Assembly: GCA_049663345.1 (NCBI GenBank)
Contig: JBATDG010000014.1
Location: 62,001-126,000 of the forward strand
DNA length: 64,000 bases
DNA from: SZUA-365 sp049663345
GTDB taxonomy: Bacteria > Bacteroidota > Ignavibacteria > SZUA-365
Direction of reading: 5' to 3'
The position numbers and the translations under genes were made by a program. The stretch's first letter is position 1. Each line of letters opens with the position of its first letter. Below are positions 25,107-32,916 of this stretch, piece by piece. The notes beneath the pieces were generated by a model. It made no database searches and had not been told where the DNA came from. It was given only the letters and a program-made list of their open reading frames with translations.

Positions 25107-25802
25107 TCAGAGCATGGAGGTGAAGTAGTCTGATTTTTCCTGCGTGTGGATGGCAACTGCGCCGGCGCGGACAAGACGCACGAGCAGGCGGGAGGCGCGC
25201 CGTTCCGACACATTGATGAGCTTCGCGTATTCCTTCACAGTGATGCGTTCGTTTTTGTCGAACCAGGCGAAAAGGCGTTTCTCGGCTTCGCCGAAAACCA
25301 GACGCACAGGCTCCGAAGGACCGTACTGATGGCGGAGAACCCGAATCATTTCCTTGCTCGCCTGCACACTGTTTTCTCCGACCCGGACGTATGCTTTTTG
25401 TTCATCCGAATCGTCTATCAGAAAATGCGGCTTGTGATCGCTCTCAGGAATTTCGATGCAAATGACATCCCTGTCGTTGACGTTGAATATCGTCACGATA
25501 TGCTTGACCGGAGGATCGCACAGATGTTCGGCTGCGTGAGTAATGTCTTCCAGTTCGGACTTTTCGCTTATGACGCCGACCACGCTTTTGTCATCGTCAA
25601 TGCCGAAGAGGATAACGCCTCCGCGTGTATTGGCGAAGGCGATCATTTCCTTGGCGATTTTTTCACCCGTGGAAACCCGGCGCTTGAACTCGGTGGTGAG
25701 TCCTTCGCCCTCCTCGATACGTTCCGTCATTTCGTAAAAACGCATGGTCGTGTTCTCGGTTTCGTCGTGTTCTGCAGTATCAAAAAAATCCTGATCCCAC
25801 AC
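25107..25802 (-). CDS. Schlafen/AlbA_2-domain putative regulator with C-terminal winged helix
   Basis: The N-terminal ~150 residues show the AlbA_2 (divergent AAA-4) signature: 'EGLTTEFKRRVSTGEKIAKE' followed by A-F-A-N-T-R-G-G-V-I-L-F-G-I-D-D-D and later 'YVRVGENSVQASKEMIR'. The C-terminal ~60 residues ('ITVKEYAKLINVSERRASRL') look like a winged helix-turn-helix. Such proteins are usually transcriptional or nucleic-acid regulators. The start is uncertain: GTG 25802 gives 231 residues, ATG 25745 gives 212 and begins just before the domain; neither has a good RBS. It diverges from the radical SAM gene. Confidence 0.75.
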   Translation of the reverse strand: MWDQDFFDTAEHDETENTTMRFYEMTERIEEGEGLTTEFKRRVSTGEKIAKEMIAFANTRGGVILFGIDDDKSVVGVISEKSELEDITHAAEHLCDPPVKHIVTIFNVNDRDVICIEIPESDHKPHFLIDDSDEQKAYVRVGENSVQASKEMIRVLRHQYGPSEPVRLVFGEAEKRLFAWFDKNERITVKEYAKLINVSERRASRLLVRLVRAGAVAIHTQEKSDYFTSML

Positions 25803-25929
25803 AATACCGCGTGGCGCTGATGGATTTCACGCCGTGGTTTTGTATCATTCATAGTGTCTTCCTGACTTCCTGTCATCATGTCTCCCTGTCATCGGTCTTA
25901 CGGCCAAAGGATCTGAAAGGTCTCGGCGA

Positions 25930-26898
25930 ATGCCCATTCTCTGCAATTACTACTTGACGTATCGCTGCAACGCCTTTTGCGATTTCTGCCATTTCGGCGA
26001 TCACACCGAATTCGGTCACTCACGGCATGCACTCACCGAGGACGTGATGAAGAATCTTTCGGAGCTTCGGTCCATCGGAGTGCGCTTCGTAGACCTTACG
26101 GGAGGGGAACCGCTGCTGCATCCCGACATCGGCCAAATCGCTGCGGAGACCCGGCGGCTTGGAATGAAAGCGAGCATCACGACCAACGGACTCCTGTATC
26201 CGAAACGCGCTGAAGAACTCGCCGGGAATGTAGATCTGCTTCATTTCTCCCTCGACAGCGCTGATCCTCTCCAGCACAACAGCATGCGCGGCGTCGATTG
26301 CTTTGATCGAGTCATTGAGAGCATCGAACTGGCGAAGGAACTGGGGGAAACTCCGGATCTGCTTTTTACTGTGACCAATGAGAATTTCCGGCAGATGGAA
26401 GGTGTCTATGCCATTGCCCGCAAACATGGATTGATGCTGCTGCTGAATCCCATATTCAGATATTTTCGCGAAGAAGGGTTGTCAGAGGAAGCGATGTCCT
26501 TCACGGAGGCCTTCGCAAGGAAGCCGATGGTTTATCTGAACCCTTCGTTTATCACTCTGAGAAGAAAGGGAGGCAACCGGGTTGCTGATCCTCTCTGCAA
26601 GGCAGTATCGCGCGTGGTCGTTATTTCTCCCGAAAATGAAATCCTGCTGCCATGCTATCATCTGCACTTCGAGAAGCTGCCGATTGGCGGGAGTTTGAAA
26701 GAAACTCTGAATTCAGAGCGCGTGCAATGGCATCAGGAACATGAAGGCGGGCATGACTTCTGTGAAGGCTGTACGATCAATTGCTATTTCGAACCGTCCT
26801 TCGCTTTTCCCACGAACCGGCTTTCTCTCGCGTCGGTACCTTCGAAGATCAAGTACGGATATTCGAAATACATCGTTCAGCCGCTGCGAAAGCATTGA
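25930..26898 (+). CDS. Radical SAM enzyme with short SPASM-like C-terminus
   Basis: A 322-residue enzyme. The 4Fe-4S/SAM site is C13-x3-C17-x2-C20 (Y-R-C-N-A-F-C-D-F-C), with the G-G-E-P SAM-binding motif in 'VDLTGGEPLLHPDIG' and later 'SITTNGLLYP'. The C-terminal part has C-Y-H-L-H and C-x2-C-x3-C ('DFCEGCTINCYFE'), suggesting one auxiliary cluster as in short SPASM/twitch proteins. The gene stands alone between the divergent AlbA regulator and the bat operon. No precursor peptide or partner enzyme can be assigned, so the substrate is unknown. Confidence 0.82.
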   Translation: MPILCNYYLTYRCNAFCDFCHFGDHTEFGHSRHALTEDVMKNLSELRSIGVRFVDLTGGEPLLHPDIGQIAAETRRLGMKASITTNGLLYPKRAEELAGNVDLLHFSLDSADPLQHNSMRGVDCFDRVIESIELAKELGETPDLLFTVTNENFRQMEGVYAIARKHGLMLLLNPIFRYFREEGLSEEAMSFTEAFARKPMVYLNPSFITLRRKGGNRVADPLCKAVSRVVVISPENEILLPCYHLHFEKLPIGGSLKETLNSERVQWHQEHEGGHDFCEGCTINCYFEPSFAFPTNRLSLASVPSKIKYGYSKYIVQPLRKH

Positions 26899-26999
26899 TG
26901 CAAGTTTTTTCTTTAGGTCGTTTCCTTTGGGTTTGCACGCGATTCCTTCTCATGATTATTTTTCTGTGATTCTTTCTTCCGCAGGGATTCCTGATTGAC

Positions 27000-27017
27000 G
27001 ATCGTCCGATCACGATC
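27000..27017. promoter_or_regulatory. Dyad upstream of the moxR-bat operon
   Basis: GATCGT-N6-ACGATC is a perfect inverted repeat 47 bases before the moxR ATG. It is followed by TACAATTTTA, a -10-like stretch, and preceded by an overlapping TTGACG, but their spacing (22 bases) is too long for a normal promoter. It could be an operator or activator site. Confidence 0.4.
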
Positions 27018-27063
27018 CCGCCTACAATTTTAGATCATCATCATTCGGACCATTGGAGTGCCA

Positions 27064-28053
27064 ATGCAAGTGAATATCCAGGAAATCAATGAGCGCATTC
27101 AGCAGGAGAGCGCTTTTGTCGACGCCCTGAGAATGGAAATCGGGAAAGTCATCATCGGTCAGCGGGGCATGGTGGATCGCCTCATGATCGGACTTCTCGG
27201 CGACGGACATATTCTTCTCGAGGGCGTACCGGGTCTGGCCAAGACCCTTGCGATCAAAACCCTCGCCGCAGCAATGAAGGCCAGTTTTCATCGCATTCAG
27301 TTCACTCCTGATCTTCTTCCGGCCGATCTCGTCGGAACCATGATCTACAATCAGAAGACCGGAGAGTTTCAGACGAAACAGGGACCCGTCTTCGCCAATT
27401 TCATCCTCGCGGATGAAATCAACCGTTCCCCGGCCAAGGTTCAGAGCGCTCTTCTGGAAGCGATGCAGGAGCGTCAGGTGACGCTCGGTGAGCATACGTA
27501 TCAGCTGCCGCGTCCTTTCCTCGTCATGGCCACTCAGAATCCAATTGAACAGGAAGGCACATATCCGCTGCCGGAGGCGCAGGTGGATCGCTTCATGCTC
27601 AAGGTTAAAATCGACTATCCCTCGCGCGAGGAAGAGCTGCTGATCATGCGCCAGCAGATATCGCAGGAAGTTCCGGTTGCAAATCCCGTCGTCTCCACTG
27701 ACGATATCATCCGCGCCCGTGCAGCCCTTCATGCTGTCTATATGGATGAGAAAATCGAGCGGTACATTCTTGACATCGTCGAGGCTACACGCCGTCCCCG
27801 CGATTTCAAACTCGAACGGCTCGGTACGTATATCGCCTATGGCGGATCGCCGCGCGCGACCATCAATCTCGCGATTGCCGGCAAGGCGCATGCCTTCATC
27901 CATCGCAGGGGATATGTGATTCCCGAAGATATCCGCGCGATCTGTTTCGATGTGCTGCGCCACCGCGTCGCCGTGACCTACGAAGCCGAGGCCGAGGAAA
28001 TGAATTCCGAGATGATCATCCAGGAAATTCTCGATACCATTGAGGTGCCCTGA
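27064..28053 (+). CDS. MoxR-family AAA+ ATPase
   Basis: A 329-residue chaperone-like ATPase that works with VWA-domain proteins. Walker A is in 'HILLEGVPGLAKTLAIKTLA', Walker B in 'FANFILADEINRSPAKVQSA', sensor 1 in 'FLVMATQNPIEQEGTYPLPE', and sensor 2 in the C-terminal lid 'GGSPRATINLA'. ATG 27064 has TGGAG five bases upstream; GTG 27058 two codons earlier is less likely. It is the first gene of a nine-gene-like run (MoxR, DUF58, a TM protein, BatA-E) with almost no spacing, so it sets the promoter for all. Confidence 0.94.
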   Translation: MQVNIQEINERIQQESAFVDALRMEIGKVIIGQRGMVDRLMIGLLGDGHILLEGVPGLAKTLAIKTLAAAMKASFHRIQFTPDLLPADLVGTMIYNQKTGEFQTKQGPVFANFILADEINRSPAKVQSALLEAMQERQVTLGEHTYQLPRPFLVMATQNPIEQEGTYPLPEAQVDRFMLKVKIDYPSREEELLIMRQQISQEVPVANPVVSTDDIIRARAALHAVYMDEKIERYILDIVEATRRPRDFKLERLGTYIAYGGSPRATINLAIAGKAHAFIHRRGYVIPEDIRAICFDVLRHRVAVTYEAEAEEMNSEMIIQEILDTIEVP

Positions 28054-28055
28054 GG

Positions 28056-28931
28056 TTGGATACCAAACAGATTCTCAAGAACGTAAGGCAGATAGAGATC
28101 CGCACGCGCGGACTGGTCAACCAGCTTTTCTCCGGTGAATATCATTCCGTGTTCAAGGGACGCGGAATGGAGTTTTCGGAAGTGCGGGAATATCAGTTTG
28201 GGGACGATGTGCGCACGATCGACTGGAACGTCTCCGCCCGCTTCAACAGGCCTTTTGTCAAGGTGTTTGAAGAGGAGCGGGAGCTGACCGTCATGCTGCT
28301 GGTCGATATGAGCCGGTCGCAGGATTATGGAACGTCGCCGCAATTCAAGCGCGACATCGCCGCCGAACTTTGCGCCGTTCTTGCATTCAGCGCTATCAAG
28401 AACAGCGATAAAGTCGGCATGATAATTTTCACCGACCGCATCGAAAAATTCATCCCCCCGAAAAAGGGCCGTTCGCATATTCTCCGCATCATCCGCGACA
28501 TCATCGCATTCGAGGCGGAAGGCAGCGGTACCGATATCCGCGGAGCGCTCGAGTACTTCAATCACGTGACGAAGAAGCGTTCGATCACATTTCTCGTTTC
28601 AGATTTCATGGATGCCGGATACGATCGTCCGCTGAAAATCGTCGCGCGCAAGCATGATCTCATCGCGGTGGCACTGACCGACTCCCGAGAGAAGGAACTG
28701 CCGGATGTCGGTCTTGTGAAGCTGCGTGATGCGGAAACCGGTGAAGAACGCTGGATTGACACGTCGCGTGCTGCAGTCCGCAGTGCCTACCGCCAGCAGT
28801 GGGAAGAACGCAGCGCTGAGCGCAGCCGCCGCTTTCTGATGTCTAATGTCGACAGCATTGCCATCGATGTGGAGAAAGGCTATATCAAGCCGCTGGTAGA
28901 ATTTTTCCGGATGAGGGAGAAACGGTACTGA
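28056..28931 (+). CDS. DUF58-family protein (MoxR partner)
   Basis: A 291-residue protein with the DUF58 core 'FKGRGMEFSEVREYQFGDDV' then R-T-I-D-W-N and a degenerate VWA-like fold with L-L-V-D-M-S-R-S (MIDAS-like D-x-S-x-S). It has no clear membrane segment. The start is TTG at 28056, two bases after the moxR stop, with GAGGTG upstream. The strict MoxR-DUF58 pairing fits the known model in which MoxR remodels VWA-type partners. Confidence 0.9.
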   Translation: MDTKQILKNVRQIEIRTRGLVNQLFSGEYHSVFKGRGMEFSEVREYQFGDDVRTIDWNVSARFNRPFVKVFEEERELTVMLLVDMSRSQDYGTSPQFKRDIAAELCAVLAFSAIKNSDKVGMIIFTDRIEKFIPPKKGRSHILRIIRDIIAFEAEGSGTDIRGALEYFNHVTKKRSITFLVSDFMDAGYDRPLKIVARKHDLIAVALTDSREKELPDVGLVKLRDAETGEERWIDTSRAAVRSAYRQQWEERSAERSRRFLMSNVDSIAIDVEKGYIKPLVEFFRMREKRY

Positions 28932-29992
28932 TGAAACGCACTATTCTCTTAATGCTATTTCTCGTCGGCCTCCAATTCGGGGCATCGGCGCAGGACGTTA
29001 CGGTTTCCGCGAAAGTCGATTCCAACCGGTACATGATTGGTCAGTGGATCACCCTTCATCTGACCATTGACGCTCCGACGAAATACACGCTGCATCTCCC
29101 GATGACGGACGATGATTTTGAAAACGGCGACTTCGTCTCCGCTGAAAAAGCGGAGGAGGAACTGCGCGGAGAAATACGGCAGTACCGTCAGGATGTCGTT
29201 GCAACCGTTTTCGACACCGGAAGTATTGCACTTCGCGTGCGGGTGCAGTACAGTACGCCGGGTGACACATCGGTGTTTACGGTTTTCAGCCAGGTTGTCC
29301 AGCTCGAAATTACTACCGTGGCGCTGGATACTGCGCAGTCGTTCAAGGACATCAAGAATGTCCTTCACATCCCGCTGACCATTTGGGATTATCTGCTGTA
29401 TGCAGGCGCAGTCCTGCTGCTGCTGCTCCTGAGTTGGTTAGGCTACCGATGGTATCAGAAGCGTAAAGCCTTGCCGGTGGAAGCGGATGTCGAGCCCGAG
29501 CCCGAAATCCCTCCGCATATAATCGCCCTGCAATCCCTGTCTGCTCTTCGTGAGAGGAAATTGTGGCAGTCCGGGGAACACAAACCCTACCAATCGCAGG
29601 TTACGGACATCCTTCGCATGTATATCGAAAGGCGCTATCGGCTTCCCGCTATGGAACAACCGACGTCTGAACTCATGCCAGGCCTCGCCTTGCTGGGATT
29701 GGCGCCGCATACGGTAGAGCGCGTTGAGCAAGTTCTGCGCACCGCTGATCTCACCAAGTTTGCAAAGTACACGCCGTCATCAATGCAGCATGAAGATGCG
29801 ATGACCGTCTCTGTACAATTCGTGGAGAGCACTAAACCGCTCGCATCCGCCACTCCGGTTGCGGTACCGGCTCCTGGCCAGGTGACCGTCGCTGCGCCCG
29901 AATCTTCCGGCCATGCGGTCTCTCCCTCCGATCCCACAGCTTTCCAGGCCCCGGACACTTCAGACGAAGGAGAAGGAGAGCGCGATGTTTGA
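28931..29992 (+). CDS. Exported single-TM protein of the moxR-bat operon
   Basis: A 353-residue protein with a signal peptide (MKRTILLMLFLVGLQFGASA-Q), a beta-rich periplasmic domain (about 21-145), one membrane helix (about 155-175, 'YLLYAGAVLLLLLLSWLGY') and a cytoplasmic helical domain ('LSALRERKLWQSGEHKPYQS') followed by an Ala/Pro-rich tail. This layout recurs at this position in Bacteroidota bat operons and resembles the C-terminal half of BatD. Start and previous stop overlap (TGATG). The function is not established. Confidence 0.8.
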   Translation: MKRTILLMLFLVGLQFGASAQDVTVSAKVDSNRYMIGQWITLHLTIDAPTKYTLHLPMTDDDFENGDFVSAEKAEEELRGEIRQYRQDVVATVFDTGSIALRVRVQYSTPGDTSVFTVFSQVVQLEITTVALDTAQSFKDIKNVLHIPLTIWDYLLYAGAVLLLLLLSWLGYRWYQKRKALPVEADVEPEPEIPPHIIALQSLSALRERKLWQSGEHKPYQSQVTDILRMYIERRYRLPAMEQPTSELMPGLALLGLAPHTVERVEQVLRTADLTKFAKYTPSSMQHEDAMTVSVQFVESTKPLASATPVAVPAPGQVTVAAPESSGHAVSPSDPTAFQAPDTSDEGEGERDV

Positions 29993-30983
29993 GCATATAA
30001 CGCAATTCGCGAATCCCGCTTTTCTCTGGCTGCTGCTTCTGATCCCGCTGCTTTCGGCCTGGCATATATGGAAGCAGGGACGCCTGACAGCATCGCTGCG
30101 CCATTCGTCGCTTTCCGCATTTGCGGGTTTGCCCTCGAGCTGGCGCATACGGCTGCGCTACCTGCCGTTCATTTTTCGCATGCTTGCGCTTGGGCTGCTG
30201 ATCGTCGCTTTTGCCCGTCCGCAATCATCCGCGCGTGGAGAAAAAGTTTATCGAGAAGGAATCGACATCACAATCGTGCTTGATATTTCCGGATCGATGC
30301 TCGCTGAAGATTTCCGGCCCAATCGCCTCGAGGCGGCAAAAAACGTCGGCGAGGATTTTATTCGCGCACGCATCAACGACCGCATCGGCCTCGTTATTTT
30401 CGCGGGCGAGAGCTTCACGCAATGTCCGCTTACGACGGATTACAGTGTGCTGATCGATCTGTTGAAAAAGGTGGAGACAGGATATCTGCAGGACGGTACT
30501 GCGATCGGTGAAGGCATCGCCAACGCGGTCAACCGCATGAAAGACAGTAAATCGAAAAGCAAGGTCATGATTCTCCTGACCGATGGCGTCAATAATATGG
30601 GATCCATTGATCCGGCAACGGCGGCGGATATCGCCCAGACTTTCGGCATTCGCATCTACACCATCGGAGTGGGAACGCGCGGAATGGCTCCGTATCCCTT
30701 CAAAACTGCGTATGGAATTCAGTATCAACCCGTACCGGTGGAAATCGATGAGGAGATGCTGAGGCAGGTTGCCCAGATCACCGGCGGAGAGTGTTTCCGA
30801 GCAACCGGCAACAAGAAGCTGAAGCAGATTTACGAGGATATAGACAAGCTGGAACGCACGAAGATCGAGGTCACCGAGTTCCATCGCTACACGGAATTGT
30901 TCTACAGCTATGTGATGGCCGCAATGGCATTGCTGCTTTGCGAACTCGCATTGTCGTTTTTTGTATTCCGAAAAATTCCCTGA
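29985..30983 (+). CDS. batA: BatA: VWA-domain inner-membrane protein
   Basis: A 332-residue protein with two N-terminal membrane helices (about 9-28 and 57-75), a VWA domain with a complete MIDAS (V-L-D-I-S-G-S-M, later 'TDGVNNMG'), and a C-terminal helix ('YVMAAMALLLCELALSFFVF'). Bat proteins are linked to aerotolerance and envelope stress in Bacteroides and Leptospira. ATG 29985 has a strong AAGGAGAAGGAG upstream and overlaps the previous stop by eight bases. Confidence 0.9.
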   Translation: MFEHITQFANPAFLWLLLLIPLLSAWHIWKQGRLTASLRHSSLSAFAGLPSSWRIRLRYLPFIFRMLALGLLIVAFARPQSSARGEKVYREGIDITIVLDISGSMLAEDFRPNRLEAAKNVGEDFIRARINDRIGLVIFAGESFTQCPLTTDYSVLIDLLKKVETGYLQDGTAIGEGIANAVNRMKDSKSKSKVMILLTDGVNNMGSIDPATAADIAQTFGIRIYTIGVGTRGMAPYPFKTAYGIQYQPVPVEIDEEMLRQVAQITGGECFRATGNKKLKQIYEDIDKLERTKIEVTEFHRYTELFYSYVMAAMALLLCELALSFFVFRKIP

Positions 30984-31004
30984 CAGCAAAGGCAATCATT
31001 CCCA

Positions 31005-32057
31005 ATGATAAAGTTCGCTCACCCGGAATATTTCATTTATATGCTGCTTCTGCCCGGCATCGCTGCAGCGCTGTGGTTCGCCTGGTTCCTCAAGAAGCGA
31101 AGCATCCGTGCCTACGGCGATCAGCGCAGCATCTATGCGCTCGTCGACCGGCGAAGCCGCGTCAAGTACTGGCTCCGCGGCGGAATTCTGCTGCTGGCCT
31201 TCGCCGTGCTCGTCACCGCCTATGCGAATCCCCTCATCGGCACGAAGTTTGAAGAAGTGACGCGCAGCGGCATCGATCTCATCGTCGCCATCGACGTCTC
31301 AGCCAGTATGCGCGCTGAGGACATTCAACCAAATCGCATCAGCGCGGCCCGGAAGGAATTGCAGAACCTGATCAATAACCTGAAAGGCGACCGAATCGGC
31401 ATCATCGTTTTTTCCGGCGATGCTTATACGCAGCTTCCGCTCACCGCGGACTACAGTGCGGCGCTTATGCTCACGGATGTGATCGATGCAGGAATGGCGC
31501 CGACTCCCGGGACCGCAATCGGATCGGCTATCGAACTGGCGAGGGAATCCTTCAAAAAGGAAGAAGGGAAGTACAAGGCGCTTGTGATCATTACCGACGG
31601 TGAGAATCATGAAGACGATCCCATCTCCGCAGCCAAAGAGGCCGCGGCTGAAGGCATTGTCATTCACGCAATCGGTATGGGTTCTCTGGAAGGCGCTCCG
31701 ATTCCACTCTCAGAAAACGGCAGTCAGCAGGGGTATAAAAAGGACAACGAGGGCTCGCTTCTGCTTTCGCGTCTGGATGCCGAAACTCTGAAGAAAATGG
31801 CGACGGCGACAGGCGGGACCTTCACCCAGGCCCTGAGCGGACGCGACAATCTCGCTACCGTTTTTGATCAGATCGAAAGAATGGAAAAGAAGGAATTCGG
31901 CACCAAGCAATTCACCGACTACGAAGACCGTTTCCAGTATTTGCTTCTACTCGGTCTGCTGCTCCTGATATCCGAACTCTTTTTATCGGAAACACGCAAC
32001 CGCTTCCTTTCCCGATTCTCGATTTTTGCGCCGAACGAAGAGCGGAGGAGGAACTGA
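31005..32057 (+). CDS. batB: BatB: VWA-domain inner-membrane protein
   Basis: A 350-residue paralogue of BatA: N-terminal helices (about 10-28 and 58-76), VWA domain with MIDAS A-I-D-V-S-A-S-M and 'ITDGENHEDDPISAAKEAA', and a final helix ('YLLLLGLLLLISELFLS'). BatA and BatB are thought to form a complex at the inner membrane with their VWA domains in the periplasm. It ends one base before batC. Confidence 0.9.
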   Translation: MIKFAHPEYFIYMLLLPGIAAALWFAWFLKKRSIRAYGDQRSIYALVDRRSRVKYWLRGGILLLAFAVLVTAYANPLIGTKFEEVTRSGIDLIVAIDVSASMRAEDIQPNRISAARKELQNLINNLKGDRIGIIVFSGDAYTQLPLTADYSAALMLTDVIDAGMAPTPGTAIGSAIELARESFKKEEGKYKALVIITDGENHEDDPISAAKEAAAEGIVIHAIGMGSLEGAPIPLSENGSQQGYKKDNEGSLLLSRLDAETLKKMATATGGTFTQALSGRDNLATVFDQIERMEKKEFGTKQFTDYEDRFQYLLLLGLLLLISELFLSETRNRFLSRFSIFAPNEERRRN

Positions 32058-32058
32058 T

Positions 32059-32910
32059 ATGAAACGGCATTTCATCATGACGCTTTCGCTTCTTTTCATG
32101 TATGGATTCGCCGCGCAGGCGCAATCGTATCGCGGGACGGTAAACGAAGGCAATGATTTCTACAATGCGAAAAAATATGATCGGGCTCGCGAGAAATATG
32201 AGCAGGCTGCGGTCAGTGAGCCGGAGCGTCCGGAAAGTTATTTCAATGCGGGCAACGCAGCGTATCGGAGCGATGATATAAAATCCGCTCTCGAACAATA
32301 TGAGAAAGCCGGGCTTCGGGTAAAGGACAGGGAAACGCTTGGCCGCACACTTTACAATGCCGGAAACACTTTCCTCAATGCGGCGGATAAAGGCGTTGAG
32401 AATCCAGTGCTGAAGCAGGCAGCGGGGGAGCAGGCCGGAAACCTTCAGATGGAAGGCTATAAGCAGGCCATCGAAATGTACAAGAAAGCTCTCAAGGTTG
32501 ACCCGACAGATCAGGACGCGCGCTACAACCTTACCTACGCCAGAAAGAAACTCGAGGATCTGCAGAAGCAGGACAAGAATCAGGACAAGAACAAAGATCA
32601 GAAGCAGAAGCAGAAAGACGACAAAAAGCAGGACCAGCAGAACAAGGACAAGAACAAGCAGGAAGAGCAGCAGAAGAAAGACAAGAAGGATCAGGAACAG
32701 CAGCAGAAACAGAATCAGAAAAGCGACGAGCAGAAAGAGAAAGCTAAAAAGGACGAACAGCAGCAGCAGCCCAAACCGCAGAAGGAGCAGAATATGTCCA
32801 AACAGCAGGCCGAGCAGATTCTGCGCGCTCTGCAGCGGGACGAAAAAGATCTGCAGAAAAAGAAGCGCCAGAAACAGGGCAGCCGTGTCAACGTGGATAA
32901 GGACTGGTAG
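32059..32910 (+). CDS. batC: BatC: TPR protein with Lys/Gln-rich tail
   Basis: 283 residues: signal peptide 1-22 (ends AQAQ), two to three TPR units (about 26-165, e.g. 'YFNAGNAAYRSDDIKSALEQ'), then an extreme Lys/Gln/Asp/Glu tract (168-250) and a short basic C-terminus. The tract is probably a charged coiled coil or disordered linker. The ATG at 32059 has GGAGGAGG upstream. An extended frame from 32026 would start inside batB and is rejected. Confidence 0.88.
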   Translation: MKRHFIMTLSLLFMYGFAAQAQSYRGTVNEGNDFYNAKKYDRAREKYEQAAVSEPERPESYFNAGNAAYRSDDIKSALEQYEKAGLRVKDRETLGRTLYNAGNTFLNAADKGVENPVLKQAAGEQAGNLQMEGYKQAIEMYKKALKVDPTDQDARYNLTYARKKLEDLQKQDKNQDKNKDQKQKQKDDKKQDQQNKDKNKQEEQQKKDKKDQEQQQKQNQKSDEQKEKAKKDEQQQQPKPQKEQNMSKQQAEQILRALQRDEKDLQKKKRQKQGSRVNVDKDW

Positions 32911-32916
32911 CAGAAG

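Noticed and set aside
25820..25957. 45-residue Cys-containing frame just before and into the radical SAM gene, as a possible modified peptide precursor
   Set aside because: It overlaps the radical SAM start in another frame, has no ribosome-binding site, and its composition is ordinary for a chance frame.
26995..27028. TTGACG and TACAAT as a normal promoter for moxR
   Set aside because: The spacer is 22 bases, outside the usual range; kept only as context for the dyad.
27022..27963. 313-residue minus-strand frame opposite moxR
   Set aside because: moxR is fully supported; the opposite frame lacks an RBS and shows no domain.
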